Below are positions 1 through 11,737 of a stretch of DNA of 64,000 nt, in pieces; the first letter of the stretch is position 1, and each line of letters begins with the position of its first letter. The notes beneath the pieces are model-generated. The model searched no databases. It was given only the letters and a program-made list of their open reading frames with translations, and was not told the DNA's origin. Position numbers and translations under genes: made by a program. The DNA is from Pyronema omphalodes (taxonomy: Eukaryota > Ascomycota > Pezizomycetes > Pezizales > Pyronemataceae): the NCBI GenBank assembly GCA_024516155.1, contig JAJJXM010000025.1, positions 434,001 through 498,000 on the forward strand. Reading direction: 5' to 3'.

Positions 1-3000
1 CCTCTTTCCCAGAAGCAGGCTATGGTCGTCCGTGACTCCATCGCCAAGTTTGTCTACTCTGCTCTCTTCGACTGGCTTGTTGAGATCACCAACGACAGTT
101 TGGCTGCCGAGGAAATCCGCGCAAACGTCCACTCCTTCATTGGTGTTTTGGATATTTACGGTTTCGAACACTTCAAGAAGAACTCTTTCGAGCAGTTCTG
201 TATCAACTACGCCAACGAGAAGCTTCAGCAGGAGTTCAACCAGCACGTTTTCAAGTTGGAGCAGGAGGAGTACGCTCGTGAGCAGATTAACTGGCAGTAC
301 ATTGAGTTCTCTGACAACAGACCTTGTATCGATTTGATTGAAGGAAAGCTCGGTATCTTGTCGCTTTTGGACGAAGAGTCCAGACTTCCCGCTGGATCCG
401 ATGAGTCTCTTATCACCAAGCTTAACCAGGGTTTCGCGGACAAGGGCAAGGACTTCCCTTACCAGAAGGCTCGTTTCGGAAAGTCTTCTTTCACTGTTTG
501 CCATTATGCCGTCGATGTCACCTACGACTCTGAGGGATTCGTCGAGAAGAACAGAGATACCGTCCCTGACGAGCACTTGGAGCTCTTGAAGGCGGCTACC
601 AACCCCTTCTTGACTACCGTCCTCCAGGCGTCTGCAACTGCCAGAGACAAGGTAAAATCCACTGTTCCGAGTGATGAATCTGTGATGCTAATGGTTAATA
701 GGAAACGGGACAAGTTTCCAAGACCGCCGTTCCTCCTCCTGGACGTAAGCTTGCTCTTCAGTCCACCCGTAAGCCCACTCTTGGAGGTATCTTCAAGACC
801 TCTTTGATTGAGCTCATGAACACCATCGGTAGCACAAACGTGCACTACATTCGTTGTATCAAACCCAACGAGGCCAAGGTTGCATGGAAGTTCGAGGGAC
901 CCATGGTTCTTTCTCAGCTTCAGGCTTGTGGTGTTTTGGAAACTGTCAAGATTTCTTGCGCTGGATATCCTACCAGATGGACCTACGAGGAGTTTGCCAG
1001 CCGTTACTACATGTTGATCCATAGCGATGAGCTTAGAGCCGGCAGCATCCGTGATGTCGGTTTGAAGATTCTTCAGAAGTGTGTTCCTCCTGAGGGACAC
1101 CCCCGTGAGAACCAGCGTGATGGTAAGGACAAGTACCAGTTGGGTATGTCCAAGATCTTCTTCCGTGCTGGAATGGTATGTATTTGATTCCTCTTTTCCT
1201 GGCTTTCAGCCGCTCACATCAGGTAGTTGGCCTTCTTGGAGAACCTCCGTACTGGACGTCTCAACTCTTGCGCCATCCTCATCCAGAAGAACCTCCGTGC
1301 CAAGTTCTACAGGAAGAAGTACCTCGAGGCTCGCGAGGCTATTCTCAAGTCTCAGGCTCTCGCCCGTGGATACCTTGCCCGCAAGACCGCCCAGGAGCTC
1401 CGCGTCGTCAAGGCTGCTACCACTATCCAGCGTGTCTGGCGTGGATCCAAGCAGCGTGAGTCTTACCACCAGATCCGTAACAATGTCGTCATTGTCCAGG
1501 CCTACGCCAAGGGATACCTTTGCCGCAAGAACATCAACGATCACATTATGGGTAACGCCGCTCGTTACATCCAGAAGGCTTGGAGATCCAGGTTAGTTTT
1601 GATTCTGAAAATATAGAAGGGACTCATGGCTAACATACTTCTAGACGATTCCTCAAATCATGGAACCTTTACCGGAAGCGTGTTGTTTACCTCCAGTCCA
1701 TCTGGCGTGGAAAGGTCGCCCGTCGTGCGTACAAGACTATGCGTGAGGAAGCCCGGGACCTCAAGCAAATTTCCTACAAACTCGAGAACAAGGTTGTCGA
1801 ACTCACACAGGCTGTTGGTATGCTCAAGAAAGACAACAAGGCTCTATTGGAGAAGGTCGAGAGCTTCGATAACCAAGTGAAAAGCTGGAGACAGAAACAC
1901 GCGAACCTTGAGAACCGAAACAAGGAACTTCAACTCGAAGCAAACCAAGCGGGTATCGCAGCTGCGCGCTTGGCTCAAATGGACGAAGAAATGAAGTCTC
2001 TTCAGGCACAGTTTGACGAATCTACGGCAAATATGAAACGACTACAAGAAGAGGGTAACTCACTCCGCAAATCACTTACGCAACGCACATCCGAGCTCGA
2101 CCAGCTCAAGGTACGGGAGAAGGAACACGAGGACGAGAAGTTGTCCCTTAGACAGCAGATCCAGTCCTTGGAGGACCAGCTTCAGCACGCTAGCATCCGT
2201 GAGGAGGAGCTTGCCAAGGGAGAGCAGTCTACCGGAGGAATCACCAATGGTCTCATTAACTTTGTTACCAACAAGAAGCCCAAGAGACGCTCTGCTGAGA
2301 TTGTCGCTCGCCCTGATCACGAGGGCATGTACCGGTCATCTTACCAGACACGCCCTGTGTCTATGATGCCCACCAGCCAGCCTGTTCGCGCTCGCGAGTT
2401 TGAGTTTGCTGCCCCCATTGAGAACAGCGAGCACGAGTTGCTCCGCATTCTCGAGGAGGAGGAGATCCTCTCCGACGAAGTCTCTATTGGACTTATCCAC
2501 AACCTCAAGATTCCCCCTCTCAACTCCCAGACTCCTCTTCAGTACAAGGAGGTCCTCTTTGCTGCCTACCTCATCAACGTTGTCACTTCCGAGATGTGGA
2601 ACAATGGATTTGTCAAGGAGTCTGAGCGTTTCCTCGCCAACGTCATGCAGAGCATCCAGAACGAGGTCATGGCTAACCATGACGAGGATTCCATCACCCA
2701 GGGTGCCTTCTGGTTGTCCAACGTCCACGAGATGTTGTCGTTCGTCTTCCTTGCCGAGGACTGGTACGAGCTCCAGAAGAAGGACAACTTTGAGTACGAC
2801 CGTCTTCTTGACATTGTCAAGCACGATTTGGAGTCTTTGGAGTTCAACATTTACCACACTTGGATGAAGGTCCTTAAGCGCAAGCTTCACAAGATGATCA
2901 TCCCTGCCATCATCGAGTCCCAGTCTCTTCCTGGATTCGTCACTAACGATGGTAACCGCTTCCTCAACAAGATCTTGCAGACCAACAACCAGCCCCAGTT

Positions 3001-3709
3001 CTCCATGGATGACTTGCTCTCCTTGTTGAACAAGGTCTACAAGGCTATGAAGACTTACTTCGTTGAGGAGTCTATCATCACTCAGGCCGTTACTGAGTTG
3101 TTGAAGCTTGTCGGTGTCACCGCCTTCAACGACTTGTTGCTTCGTCGCAACTTCTTGTCTTGGAAGCGTGGTCTCCAGATCAACTACAACATTACTCGTA
3201 TTGAGGAGTGGTGCAAGTCTAACGACATGCCCGAGGGTATTCTCCAGTTGGAGCACTTGATGCAAGCCACCAAGTTGCTTCAGCTCAAGAAGGCTACTTT
3301 GTCCGACATTGAGATTATCCAGGACATTTGCTGGATGTTGTCCCCCAACCAGATCCAGAAGTTGCTTAACCAGTACTTGGTTGCCGACTATGAGCAGCCT
3401 ATTAACGGCGAGATCATGAAGGCTGTCGCTTCCAGAGTCACTGAGAAGTCTGGCGATGTCTTGTTGCTTCCTGCCGTCGACATGGACGACAGTGGTCCTT
3501 ACGAGATTCCTGAGCCCAGACAGATTGGTGCTCTCGAGACCTACTGCCCTAGCTACCTTCAGACCCCCAAGTTGCGCAGACTTGCGGATGTAGTTGCAGC
3601 TCAGGCCCAGCAGCGCGCTGCTGAGGCTTTGTTGGAGGAGCAGGCTGCCGGATCCCCTATCGACGGACCCGACACCATCTTGGAGGAGGGAGAGGAGATT
3701 GAGGCTTAA
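1..3709 (+). CDS. MYO2: Class V myosin heavy chain (5' partial)
   Basis: Actin-based motor that carries vesicles, organelles and secretory cargo. The window opens inside the motor head, so the P-loop and switch I part (roughly 380 residues) lies upstream. Exons 1-651, 702-1175, 1227-1591 and 1645-3709 join in phase to 1,184 residues; the introns are 50, 51 and 53 nt. The visible head contains the switch II motif DIYGFE and the conserved HYIRCIKPN segment. Six IQ motifs follow (for example IQRVWRGSKQR and LQSIWRGKVARRAY), the light-chain/calmodulin-binding lever arm typical of class V. A heptad-rich coiled coil comes next, then a globular tail with a DIL (dilute) cargo-binding domain around LLSLLNKVYKAMKTYFVEES. 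The stop is TAA at 3707-3709. Head, six IQs, coiled coil and DIL in this order identify class V with little doubt; the symbol follows the yeast orthologue. Confidence 0.95.
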
Positions 3710-4765
3710 TGATTTTGGTATGTTGTCACTGCTGCTTTTTTATGGTTGAATTACTGCTAACAATGATGATAGTTTAGTGTTACGAGTGACGAATGCCCAT
3801 GACCCATGAAGTCTTTGCAGGCTGCTGGAGTAGAGAAAATATACAGGGATATTGCGGGATTTGCTTGCGTTGTTTTGTTATATGGTATGGAGTGTCGTGG
3901 TTGGGGTGGCGTCGGTATGAGTTGTTCATAGGATATGGAGGGGGTTAAGGATTGGGGATTTTTAAGTATATCATAGTTATTTTTTGTTATCTTTTTCAGC
4001 GGTTTTTTTTATTGGTTTAAATTTCTCTTTTTCTGGATACCAGGCATTTATTCTAATATCTGTTATTCGTGCACCTCCTTTTGTTGATCGTTATCTGTGC
4101 TGTGTTGAGGGATGGATATGCTTGGGTTTCGTTTATCTTTGCCTTTTGGTACGTGTTGAGGTGTGTTGCTTTAGAATTTCATCTGCAGGCAGGAAACAAA
4201 TTAGGAAATAGATTCTGCGGTCTCTATCTTGATGAAGCTCAAAGACTGTAGATTTCAGACAGCGCAATCAGACAATGAACATATTTGACTATGTTATGAT
4301 GGAAGTACCTATCCACCATTCGAATTTCGCGTATCTAAAGCCATAGTCTTGGTCTTAGTCTTAGCCAAGCCGCAGAGCACAGCAAGGCTCAAGCGACACG
4401 CGATCTATGACGCTAAATAAAGCATAAAGCAACCCCGGATAACGCGTCGTCGTAAACATCCCATCCCATCCAATCCATAAAGCTTTCTTTCACCCCGGCG
4501 CGTGTCACCTCGTCTCGTCTCGTTAACGGTCTTTGTCACCTCACCTCACCATTTCCGACACCAACTGGCTTTTGCGTCTTGCGACTCAGTATAGCAGCTG
4601 CTCCCGACTCGGTATACCATATCGTTGTTGCGAGGGTACGGATTACTTGCTTCCTGGACCGCCTGACCGCCTGACTCTCTTCACCCACCGCCCCACCTAC
4701 CAGCACCCCTCACCTACCACCGCCCCCCCACCGCCGCCTCCTCCACCCGCCCACCACCCACCACC
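3710..4765. other. Intergenic: myosin 3' flank and TFIIE promoter
   Basis: No convincing gene. The first part is T-rich and presumably the 3' UTR of the myosin gene. The last ~85 bases before the TFIIE start (about 4680-4765) are almost purine-free on the plus strand (CCACC/CCTCC-rich), a pyrimidine-rich leader common in fungal promoters. Short open frames here have no family resemblance. Confidence 0.6.
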
Positions 4766-6222
4766 ATGGACATAGCAAAATCCCTCGTTAAATGCGTAGC
4801 ACGAGCATTCTACGATACAAGACACATTCTAGTGCTAGATGCGTTAATGATCCATAATGCATTGAGGGATGATGAGTTGGCGAGGTTGTTGGGTTTGGTT
4901 ACGAAGGATGTTCATAAGCTTTGTGGAAAACTTAAGGAGGATAGGATGATTACTGTGTGAGTTTGTGCAGCTCCCTTGGATTCTGCAGCTGCCTCCCCCC
5001 CACCACCGCAAGCTGCTTCACCTTGAAGCGCTTCAAGACTGCCTGAAGCTGACTTATCCTTCCAGCCACTCCCGTCCGGAACAAAAAGACGGTCAACAAC
5101 GCCCAGTAAACCGAACCTACTACTACATAGAATTCCGATCCGTAATCGACGGTATCAAATACCGCGTCTACCAACTAGCAGCCCTAGTTCGTAAATCCGT
5201 CAACAACGGAGCCGACACAAAAGGCTACGTATGTCCACACTGCAACAAGCGTTTCGCCTTATTAGATGCCGTATCCCTCGACCAAGACAGCGAGGGGCTT
5301 TTCCTCTGTGACCGTTGTCAAAATCCTCTCGTCGACGATGAAGAAAGCGCGGAAACAAAACTAGGACACGAAAAGATCCAACGAATGAACCGACAAATCG
5401 AGAAGATTGAAAAATTCCTAAAAGAAGTCGATGCAGTAATAATCCCCTTCAACGATTTCGAAACCGCAATTGCAAATTCCGTTCCAGTTCCTAGAGATAA
5501 AAATCAATTACCTACCGCCACCTTTGTACCCGTTACAAACAAGAAAGGTGATCCTGCGAAATCTCAACAAACTATCGAAATCAATATCACTAGCTCGGAG
5601 GAAAAAACTACTGAGGAACTTAGAGCTGAACAGGAAAAGAAAAAGATCCAGGCGGAGAAAAATGCTCTGCCGGTTTGGCATACGCAGAGTACGGTGCAGC
5701 CAGGTGCTATTACTAATGCGGGACTGAAGGAGGCGGCGGAAAAAGCGGCGAGGGAACGTGATGGTGTTGGCTTGGCCAGAAGGGAATTGGAGGTGGAGGA
5801 AAAAACAAAGGGAGAAGAAGGAGGTCAAGGAGATGGTAAGTCTTCTTATATCCATCCATACATCTATCCATCCGTAGTTTTGGATCTACAAAATTGGTGG
5901 TTTTTTGGGGGGGGCGGGGGGGGGGGGGGGGGGGGGGCGAGGGATTATTGCTAACAGTGGAATAGCTATCGCACAATACTACGCAGCACTTGCAGCCGAA
6001 AAAGCCAGAGAAGAAGCCGAGGAAGCAGATTCCTCAAACGAAGAAGAAGAAGAAGATGATGAAGATGTGGATTTCGAGGATTTGGATATCAGTGCTCCAA
6101 GAACCGGAAGTGAGGACGATGAAGGTCCTGCGAAGAGAGTTAAAGTTGAGGAAGCTCCTGCGCCTGCTGTTGAGGTTAAGGAAGAGGATTCAGACGAGGA
6201 GGTGGATTTTGAGGATGTGTGA
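4766..6222 (+). CDS. TFA1: Transcription initiation factor TFIIE subunit alpha
   Basis: Large subunit of TFIIE, which recruits and regulates TFIIH at RNA polymerase II promoters in the nucleus. Exons 4766-4956, 5066-5835 and 5966-6222 give 405 residues. The N-terminal winged-helix (TFE/IIE-alpha) domain spans about residues 1-110 and includes RPVNRTYYYIEFR, which is only continuous after the first intron is removed (GT|C phase giving RMITVHSRPEQ). A C4 zinc ribbon follows, with Cys120, Cys123, Cys145 and Cys148 (CPHC...CDRC). The C-terminal part is charged, with an acidic tail ending VDFEDV, as in yeast Tfa1. The ATG is preceded by a pyrimidine-rich leader ending CCACCACC. Oddity: intron 2 (5836-5965) carries a run of 22 G. 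The exon 2/3 junction is phase-consistent but sits in a poorly conserved acidic region. Confidence 0.93.
5916..5937. repeat. Poly-G tract (22 G) inside TFA1 intron 2
   Basis: An uninterrupted run of 22 G follows G8-C. It lies wholly inside a 130-nt intron of an essential gene, so it would be transcribed as poly-G in pre-mRNA. Confidence 0.9.
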
Positions 6223-6657
6223 ACAAAAAAAAAGAATCATGTCGACGGTGCGCTGCGGTATATACCGGTAACGTAATAATAATTGATGAAAGTAATAGAT
6301 ACGACTACATGTTGTAACCTGTACCTGTACTATAGTTTTGTTTTTTGGAACTTAAGTTTAAGCATCGCATCAATGGTTTTTTTATTACCATAAAACAGGA
6401 GTTTGAAAAAAAAAAAAATCTTTTTTTTTTAATCCATGGTATCTTCTAGAACCACAACTTGAGTGATTTGATAAGAGGTATATATATACAAAAAAAACGA
6501 ACAGTAACCATAATTAACACAAGAATAAATATTTTTTTTCAAGCCAGAAACGTCGTAACCTTTATCACTCATCATCACCATCATCATCATCATCATCATC
6601 ATAATGTCACATAATAACCTTCCCTTCCCTCTAAGTATACAAGTTTCAAAAGAGCAC
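6223..6657. other. Convergent intergenic region with (ATC)n microsatellite
   Basis: The 435 bases between the convergent stop codons of TFA1 and the UBA/UIM gene must hold both 3' ends. AT-rich with A and T runs. A trinucleotide (CAT/ATC) microsatellite lies near 6568-6602. No gene seen. Confidence 0.6.
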
Positions 6658-9108
6658 TTAACCACCTTTCCTAACCTCCTCGACATGCTCAACATCCATC
6701 ATCTCTTTATCATCCTGATCCTTGAGCATTGCCTTTACAACCTCCTTTTTCCCAGGTTTTTCAATCATTTCCACTTCATCACTAAAGCTGAGTCTTTTCA
6801 CCACACCATTATTAGAAGAGAAACTATCATCCCTTTCATCTCTAGTTCTTTTCCTTTCACCAGATCCAGTTGGGGAAACGGGTTCATCATCGATTCTCAC
6901 CTCCTCCATATTATATACCGGAGGAGGATCCATCTCTTTTCTAAACAACTCATTATCCCTATCCACAAACTGCTGTAGTTTTTCCGGTAATGATTTATCC
7001 CCGACCATGGCTTCTTCAGTCGCATAGAAAAGGATTACTGATTCGCCTTGAGTTTGTGCGGCCTGGAGAACGGCGGCTTGAGTCATGGGAATGGTGCTAT
7101 GGGTCGGTCTGGGATCCCAGGTGTCGCCATCTGGGTTCCAGGTAAAGGACCACCATTGGGGTTTATCATCTTCGCGGCTACGGAGAAGATAGGTGTGGCT
7201 ATCGCCGGTTGTGATACCGCGGAGAATGTGCCGAAGTGGGGCAGGGGCATCAGTAGGGAAGATAGCGGGGTTTGTGTAGGTTGCGTGTAGCTCGGTAAGT
7301 TGAGCGTTGACTTCAGAATGCTTGGCATCGATACCTAAATTATTAGCATTAGCCCTCCATATTCCAGGAGGAGGGGGATAACTTACTGGCGATCTCAGTC
7401 TTCAGGTCGTTCAAGATCCTTTCCAAAGAGGGGATAGGGTTCTCGGGAGGAACTGTATTTTCATCATCCAGGATGTTAAATTCTTCGTTCAGAATAATCT
7501 CTTTGTATATCCTGATGGTTTCTGTGAGAAATTCGACTGGTTTTTCGCCATGAAACTGGGTGAGTTCAGTGGCCCGCTGCATGATTGCCTCGCGTTCGCT
7601 ACGGAGCTGCCTGATTTTTTTCTTGAGGTCTACCACCTGTTCGAGCCAGGGCTCTGTGTACCGATCGAGATAGAGCTCCGTGGCGATTTCGACGCCGGTT
7701 CCAGGAGATCCAGATGCTTGCTGAACTGAGAGAATGACCACTTCATTGAAATCAATAGCAACTTCGTTTTCGTCCCAGATCAAATTGTCGATAGCGGAGT
7801 ATAAACTGGAGTCACTGGCATTAACTGAGACCTCTAACAGCTGGAAACTTGAGGCTCTATCCTCATTTTCTGTGCCATTTTCAAACAATCTTCCCGTTGA
7901 TGTGATCCATGGTAAGTTAACGTTTTCGTTTGCCAGGACGTATCGATAGGCAACTTCGTAGTTCCTCATAAACGTTGCTAGTTGTTCTAGAGAGGATTAT
8001 CGTTAGTAATGTGTTTCTTGTGCTAGCTTTCGGACACATACGCAGTCGGTTGGCCTCTCGCATATTAGGTAGATCACACAATGGCTCAACTGAACCATAT
8101 GCTCGCTCAGTGCCGTCCAAAAAAGCAAACAACCGTTGGACCTCATTAATAACCTCAAGTGCGCTATCCGTGCGGATATTATCGAGATCAATCACTCGTG
8201 AAACCTGGATCCTCTCTCCGTTCCACCACCTTCCGTTTGATCCATAATCAGTTTGCAAATGATCTCTCATAAGAAAAAGATCTCTCATGCAAGGTATCGA
8301 GTGTAAGATAGTCAAAGCCCCTCCGAGATTATAGTTGTCATAAGTGGATCGTAGAAAAGCCGGTGTGTTTAGTGAACGCTTTCTATCGTTTGGTAAAGCC
8401 TCCGCGGCAAATGGCTTTACAGTTGTGGTTGTAAGTGCCCAATCTTGGGGATTGTACTCTTTATTGGCATGTGCCTGATTGAAATTCGGGTTTAATGGAG
8501 CCAGCTGTACCGGAGAACGTCCTCGTGTTGTAATCCCAGTTTCTTGTTGTGGGGCACTCTGCATCGACAGCCTCATAGCCTCCGCAAGCTCGGGGTCTTC
8601 GGTATCCGCGTTTGTAGGTGATGGTGGCCTTGACTTGGTTCCGTCGTACCTATTGCCATTCGTCGTTTCTGATGGGAGTTGATCAGGTCCCTGAACAAGG
8701 AAATCTATTAAACGGTTATTTAAGTTAAGAATCCCGTACAGAATCAAGCTCCGGTATCATACTAGAATTCCAGCTGTTGTTGTAGTCGCGCTCGTTGGCG
8801 TCGTCTCGAGATGTATTCCACGCATTCTGGTCCCACTGGTTGTTTTGGGGCTACGGACAGACAACTTATTAACTGGCAGATTCGACGAGAAGCTGGAGTC
8901 ACACCTTTTCTGCATCACGGTTGAAAAAGTATTCCACAGCTCGAGCGACGTCGTTTCCACAGGCCTATGGTAGCTGGTCAGCGCGGGGCAATCGCGGGGC
9001 CGGCAGTAGCGTAGAGTAGTAGACCTTTAAGCACTCAGCGGCATCTCCTTCGGGTAACCCCATATCTATGAGCTGCGCCAGCGCACTTGAGTCAATATCC
9101 GCTGTCAT
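6658..9108 (-). CDS. UBA/UIM protein with degenerate ubiquitin-specific-protease-like body
   Basis: Six exons on the minus strand (9025-9108, 8905-8964, 8763-8850, 8042-8704, 7387-7986, 6658-7334) join in phase to 723 residues. Residues 1-48 form a UBA-type helical bundle (LAQLIDMGLPEGDAAECLKA...AVEYFFNRD). A UIM-like helix follows (DPELAEAMRLSMQSA). The body contains NLGGALTILHSIPCMRDLFL, which resembles the segment around the catalytic Cys of USPs (CYLNSLLQ...IPEFR) but has no Cys at that place, and a C-terminal stretch (WWSFTWNPDGD...VILFYA) resembling the USP His-box end. The UBA-UIM-USP order recalls animal USP25/USP28. It is probably the fungal 'ubiquitin interaction motif protein' family: a ubiquitin binder and likely pseudo-deubiquitinase. 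A basic patch RKRTRDERDD lies near the C-terminus. Four of the five introns are 52-58 nt and the first is 60 nt; intron 4 has a clear TACTAAC branch site. Confidence 0.75.
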
Positions 9109-10872
9109 GGCGAGCTATTCTTGAGGGTCGGTGGAGATGTTGTTTGGTGATGGCGGGGAAGGTGAGGTATGAGGCCCGTCTACGCGCGGTGGTTAAGCGA
9201 GACGTGCGTAGCTACATTATAACTTGAGGGCCTGACTAGATATCCCTGCAATGCAGTGTGCAACAAAGACCGTTGCGAACGGCGAAAAATCTACATCAGT
9301 ATGATGACCGGTAGTTTTTTAGAAAACGTGCTACATACATGGAATATCTGAATTTGAGACTTTTGAGTCTACTTCACGCCGCTTTCCCTCGCAAACGGAT
9401 TTAAGGTTATGCTGTGTATGAATGAGAACTGATGAAATTATAGTTTTCACATTCGTCAATCATACTTAAAACCTAATTATAACACAGATGTATCCACCCT
9501 TTGCTGAGGGAATAGTTTCAGTTTACAAGGTGAATCAATAAGATAGTATTTTAGGTGTTGAAATGAAAGAAGAATGCTTAGAACGGATGAAATATCAACT
9601 TCTGTCTGGAGTGGATGTGAGACCCGTAGGAAAATCCACACCAAAATAATTGGACATAACCCAAAATAATTGGTTAAGTACAGTACTTCAAAGGGTTGTA
9701 CCTGATTAAGCTTAAGAATTTCTTCCATCATCCACTTTATTCAAAGGCATCATTGGAAGATGATACTTTCTTCCTGGATTAATCCTGATGACTCTATCCA
9801 CCTTTACGCTACGGATTGCACAGTTTGTAGAACATCTACACCCATGCCAACTGAAACAAACTGCACGATTGCATAATGAAGAGCAAGAGAATGTTAGGTT
9901 TATCCTACCTAGAAACTAATGTGCCATTAGATGGAAGATAAGAATCCGACTTACACGCATTCCTGAATCTCCACACAACATTGACACGTTATCAAAGGAA
10001 TTTTCGTACTCAAGCAATTTTTTTCCAGATTCCGGCACCAGAGTTTGATATTCCAGGGTGATTGTATTGTACTTCCGTAAAATCGTGTGACTATCTGTGT
10101 TAACGTTTTATATTTCGTAAAGAATGGATGTCCGTCACCAGTATATGTCCTAAAAATGACAGGAGTCGGAGGGGCAATGCATTATTGATATCCTCAATTT
10201 CTGGGTCGCAAACTCCGATTTAACTATCTCCTTTATTGACCCACCACCACCAAAAACTCAACAACACTGGCCTACGTTTAATCGTAAATCCTCAACAAAG
10301 ACCTCGATAATATGTAATTGCCGCCTTCATCGGAATCGCTTTTGAGCATGCGTCATAAACGATTTATTGTTCATTTACAGATTAGAAGACCCCCTGGATC
10401 ATAGAATACTCACCAAATACGACAGTGATTATGGCACAGATTTATTCCTTGTATGAAACTTCTGAAGCTGCATTTCGACTCTGCGATTCATGACTTCGAG
10501 TGCTATATTGTCAAGTAATCTTTATTTTAATTAACCTATATACATATTCCAGTTTCACCCCCAACAAACCGTGCATCTACATCAAACAAGCAAGATAGAT
10601 CGTGACGTAACCACCCGGATATTTCCTACCCAGCCTTATTATCGTAACCAAGCTACCAAGCCATCAAGCTACTCAACCCGGTATTTCATTTCATTCCAAT
10701 CCGAATCACAAAAAAAAGTCTGCAAGTCTCATCATGACATCCTTCACCAAACCACCAAAATCTATTCCCCTCCCCCCCCCAAGAATCTCAAAAGACACAG
10801 CACCCATACATAAAAACCTCCATAAGATAGAGAGGCATGAACAAAAAAAAAATCATCGCACAAAAAAAAACA
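9109..10872. other. Intergenic, no recognisable gene
   Basis: Upstream region of the UBA/UIM gene up to the tRNA. AT-rich, with only short open frames (for example 9477-9731 on minus) that match no family I know. No repeat structure stands out. Confidence 0.5.
10849..10870 (-). terminator. Likely Pol III T-run terminator of tRNA-iMet
   Basis: On the minus strand, reading out of the tRNA 3' end, two uninterrupted T runs follow within about 25 nt (seen as A8-A9 runs on plus). This is the normal Pol III stop signal. Confidence 0.6.
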
Positions 10873-10944
10873 TAGCAACACCTCGTTTCGATCGAGGGAC
10901 CTCCGGGTTATGAGCCCGGCGCGCTTCCGCTGCGCCATGTTGCT
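10873..10944 (-). tRNA. tRNA-iMet: Initiator tRNA-Met (CAU)
   Basis: A 72-nt cloverleaf on the minus strand, without encoded CCA. The acceptor stem AGCAACA/TGTTGCT pairs fully and starts with A1:U72. The anticodon arm is CCGGG-CTCATAA-CCCGG, giving anticodon CAU on a stem with three consecutive G:C pairs. The T arm is CCTCG-ATCGAAA-CGAGG, so the T loop begins with A54 instead of the usual TTC and has A60. A1:U72, the three G:C pairs and A54/A60 are the eukaryotic initiator hallmarks, so this is tRNA-iMet and not the elongator. No intron. The plus strand just upstream of the 3' end carries A runs, i.e. T runs in the transcript direction near 10851-10870, suiting a Pol III terminator. Confidence 0.95.
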
Positions 10945-11737
10945 TAGTCATAATCCGCATTGAAATTGGGCCAACATCAAGCTTATAGTAGCAACATCAT
11001 CAAAACCCAAGATATACCCATCATCCCTCAATATAATAGATCTATGGTTGTTGATCTCAATATCATAGGGGGGTTCGAATACACGTAACAATATCAATTA
11101 TCTCGAGGTACTCCATCAGTGCTGAGCATACCGATTTCGCAGTTAAAGAATAAAGAAAAGAATTTAAATGAATAAGTACGGTAGGTGACACATAAGAGCA
11201 ACCAGGTACTGTCTGCATCGGGGATTTAAGTTGGGACGGTCACTTGAGCTTACACGCGGCAAATTACTCAGGTGCACTTGAATAAATCGCATAATAGGCA
11301 GCAATCAAGACAGGTGATTCTAACTACAGCATAACATAGCACAATAGAAAGTCCAATCCGACACGCAAGTGTCAGAACAGATAAGCTAGAGTTTTTGCAG
11401 CAGCCATGATCGTAAATTATCACCCTGTTGACCGGGTTGGCATTAGAACTTATAAAAAGCTCACGGGGTTGAGTTAGGACAGGAGTACTAGCAGCTAATG
11501 TCTTAACTGTAATACCGAATGCAGAATTTGATAGGTGATTTTAAAAAGTAGTACAGTACAAATAAAGCAGAGTATAATAACGTAAAATAGCAGAGAACAA
11601 ATTGACGTATTCGTAAAGCAGGAATACACAAAAAACACCCTTCGAAAAAACTAAAGAGCGACAAAAAAGAGTAAACCCAATCCCTGAACCCTCATACTAT
11701 CCTTAGGTTTACACCATATGACAAAACAACACAATAC
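10945..11737. other. Intergenic, no recognisable gene
   Basis: Lies between the tRNA 5' side and the 3' end of the RS-rich gene. It would hold the latter's 3' UTR. No coding or repeat signal seen. Confidence 0.5.

Noticed and set aside
2336..3265. 309-codon minus-strand frame opposite the myosin tail
   Set aside because: Antisense shadow of the DIL-domain exon; its Leu/Val-rich product mirrors the TTG/CTT/GTC codon use of the sense gene.
11030..11100. GGTTCGAAT near 11073 as the B box of another tRNA
   Set aside because: No matching acceptor stem, D arm or anticodon arm can be paired around it.
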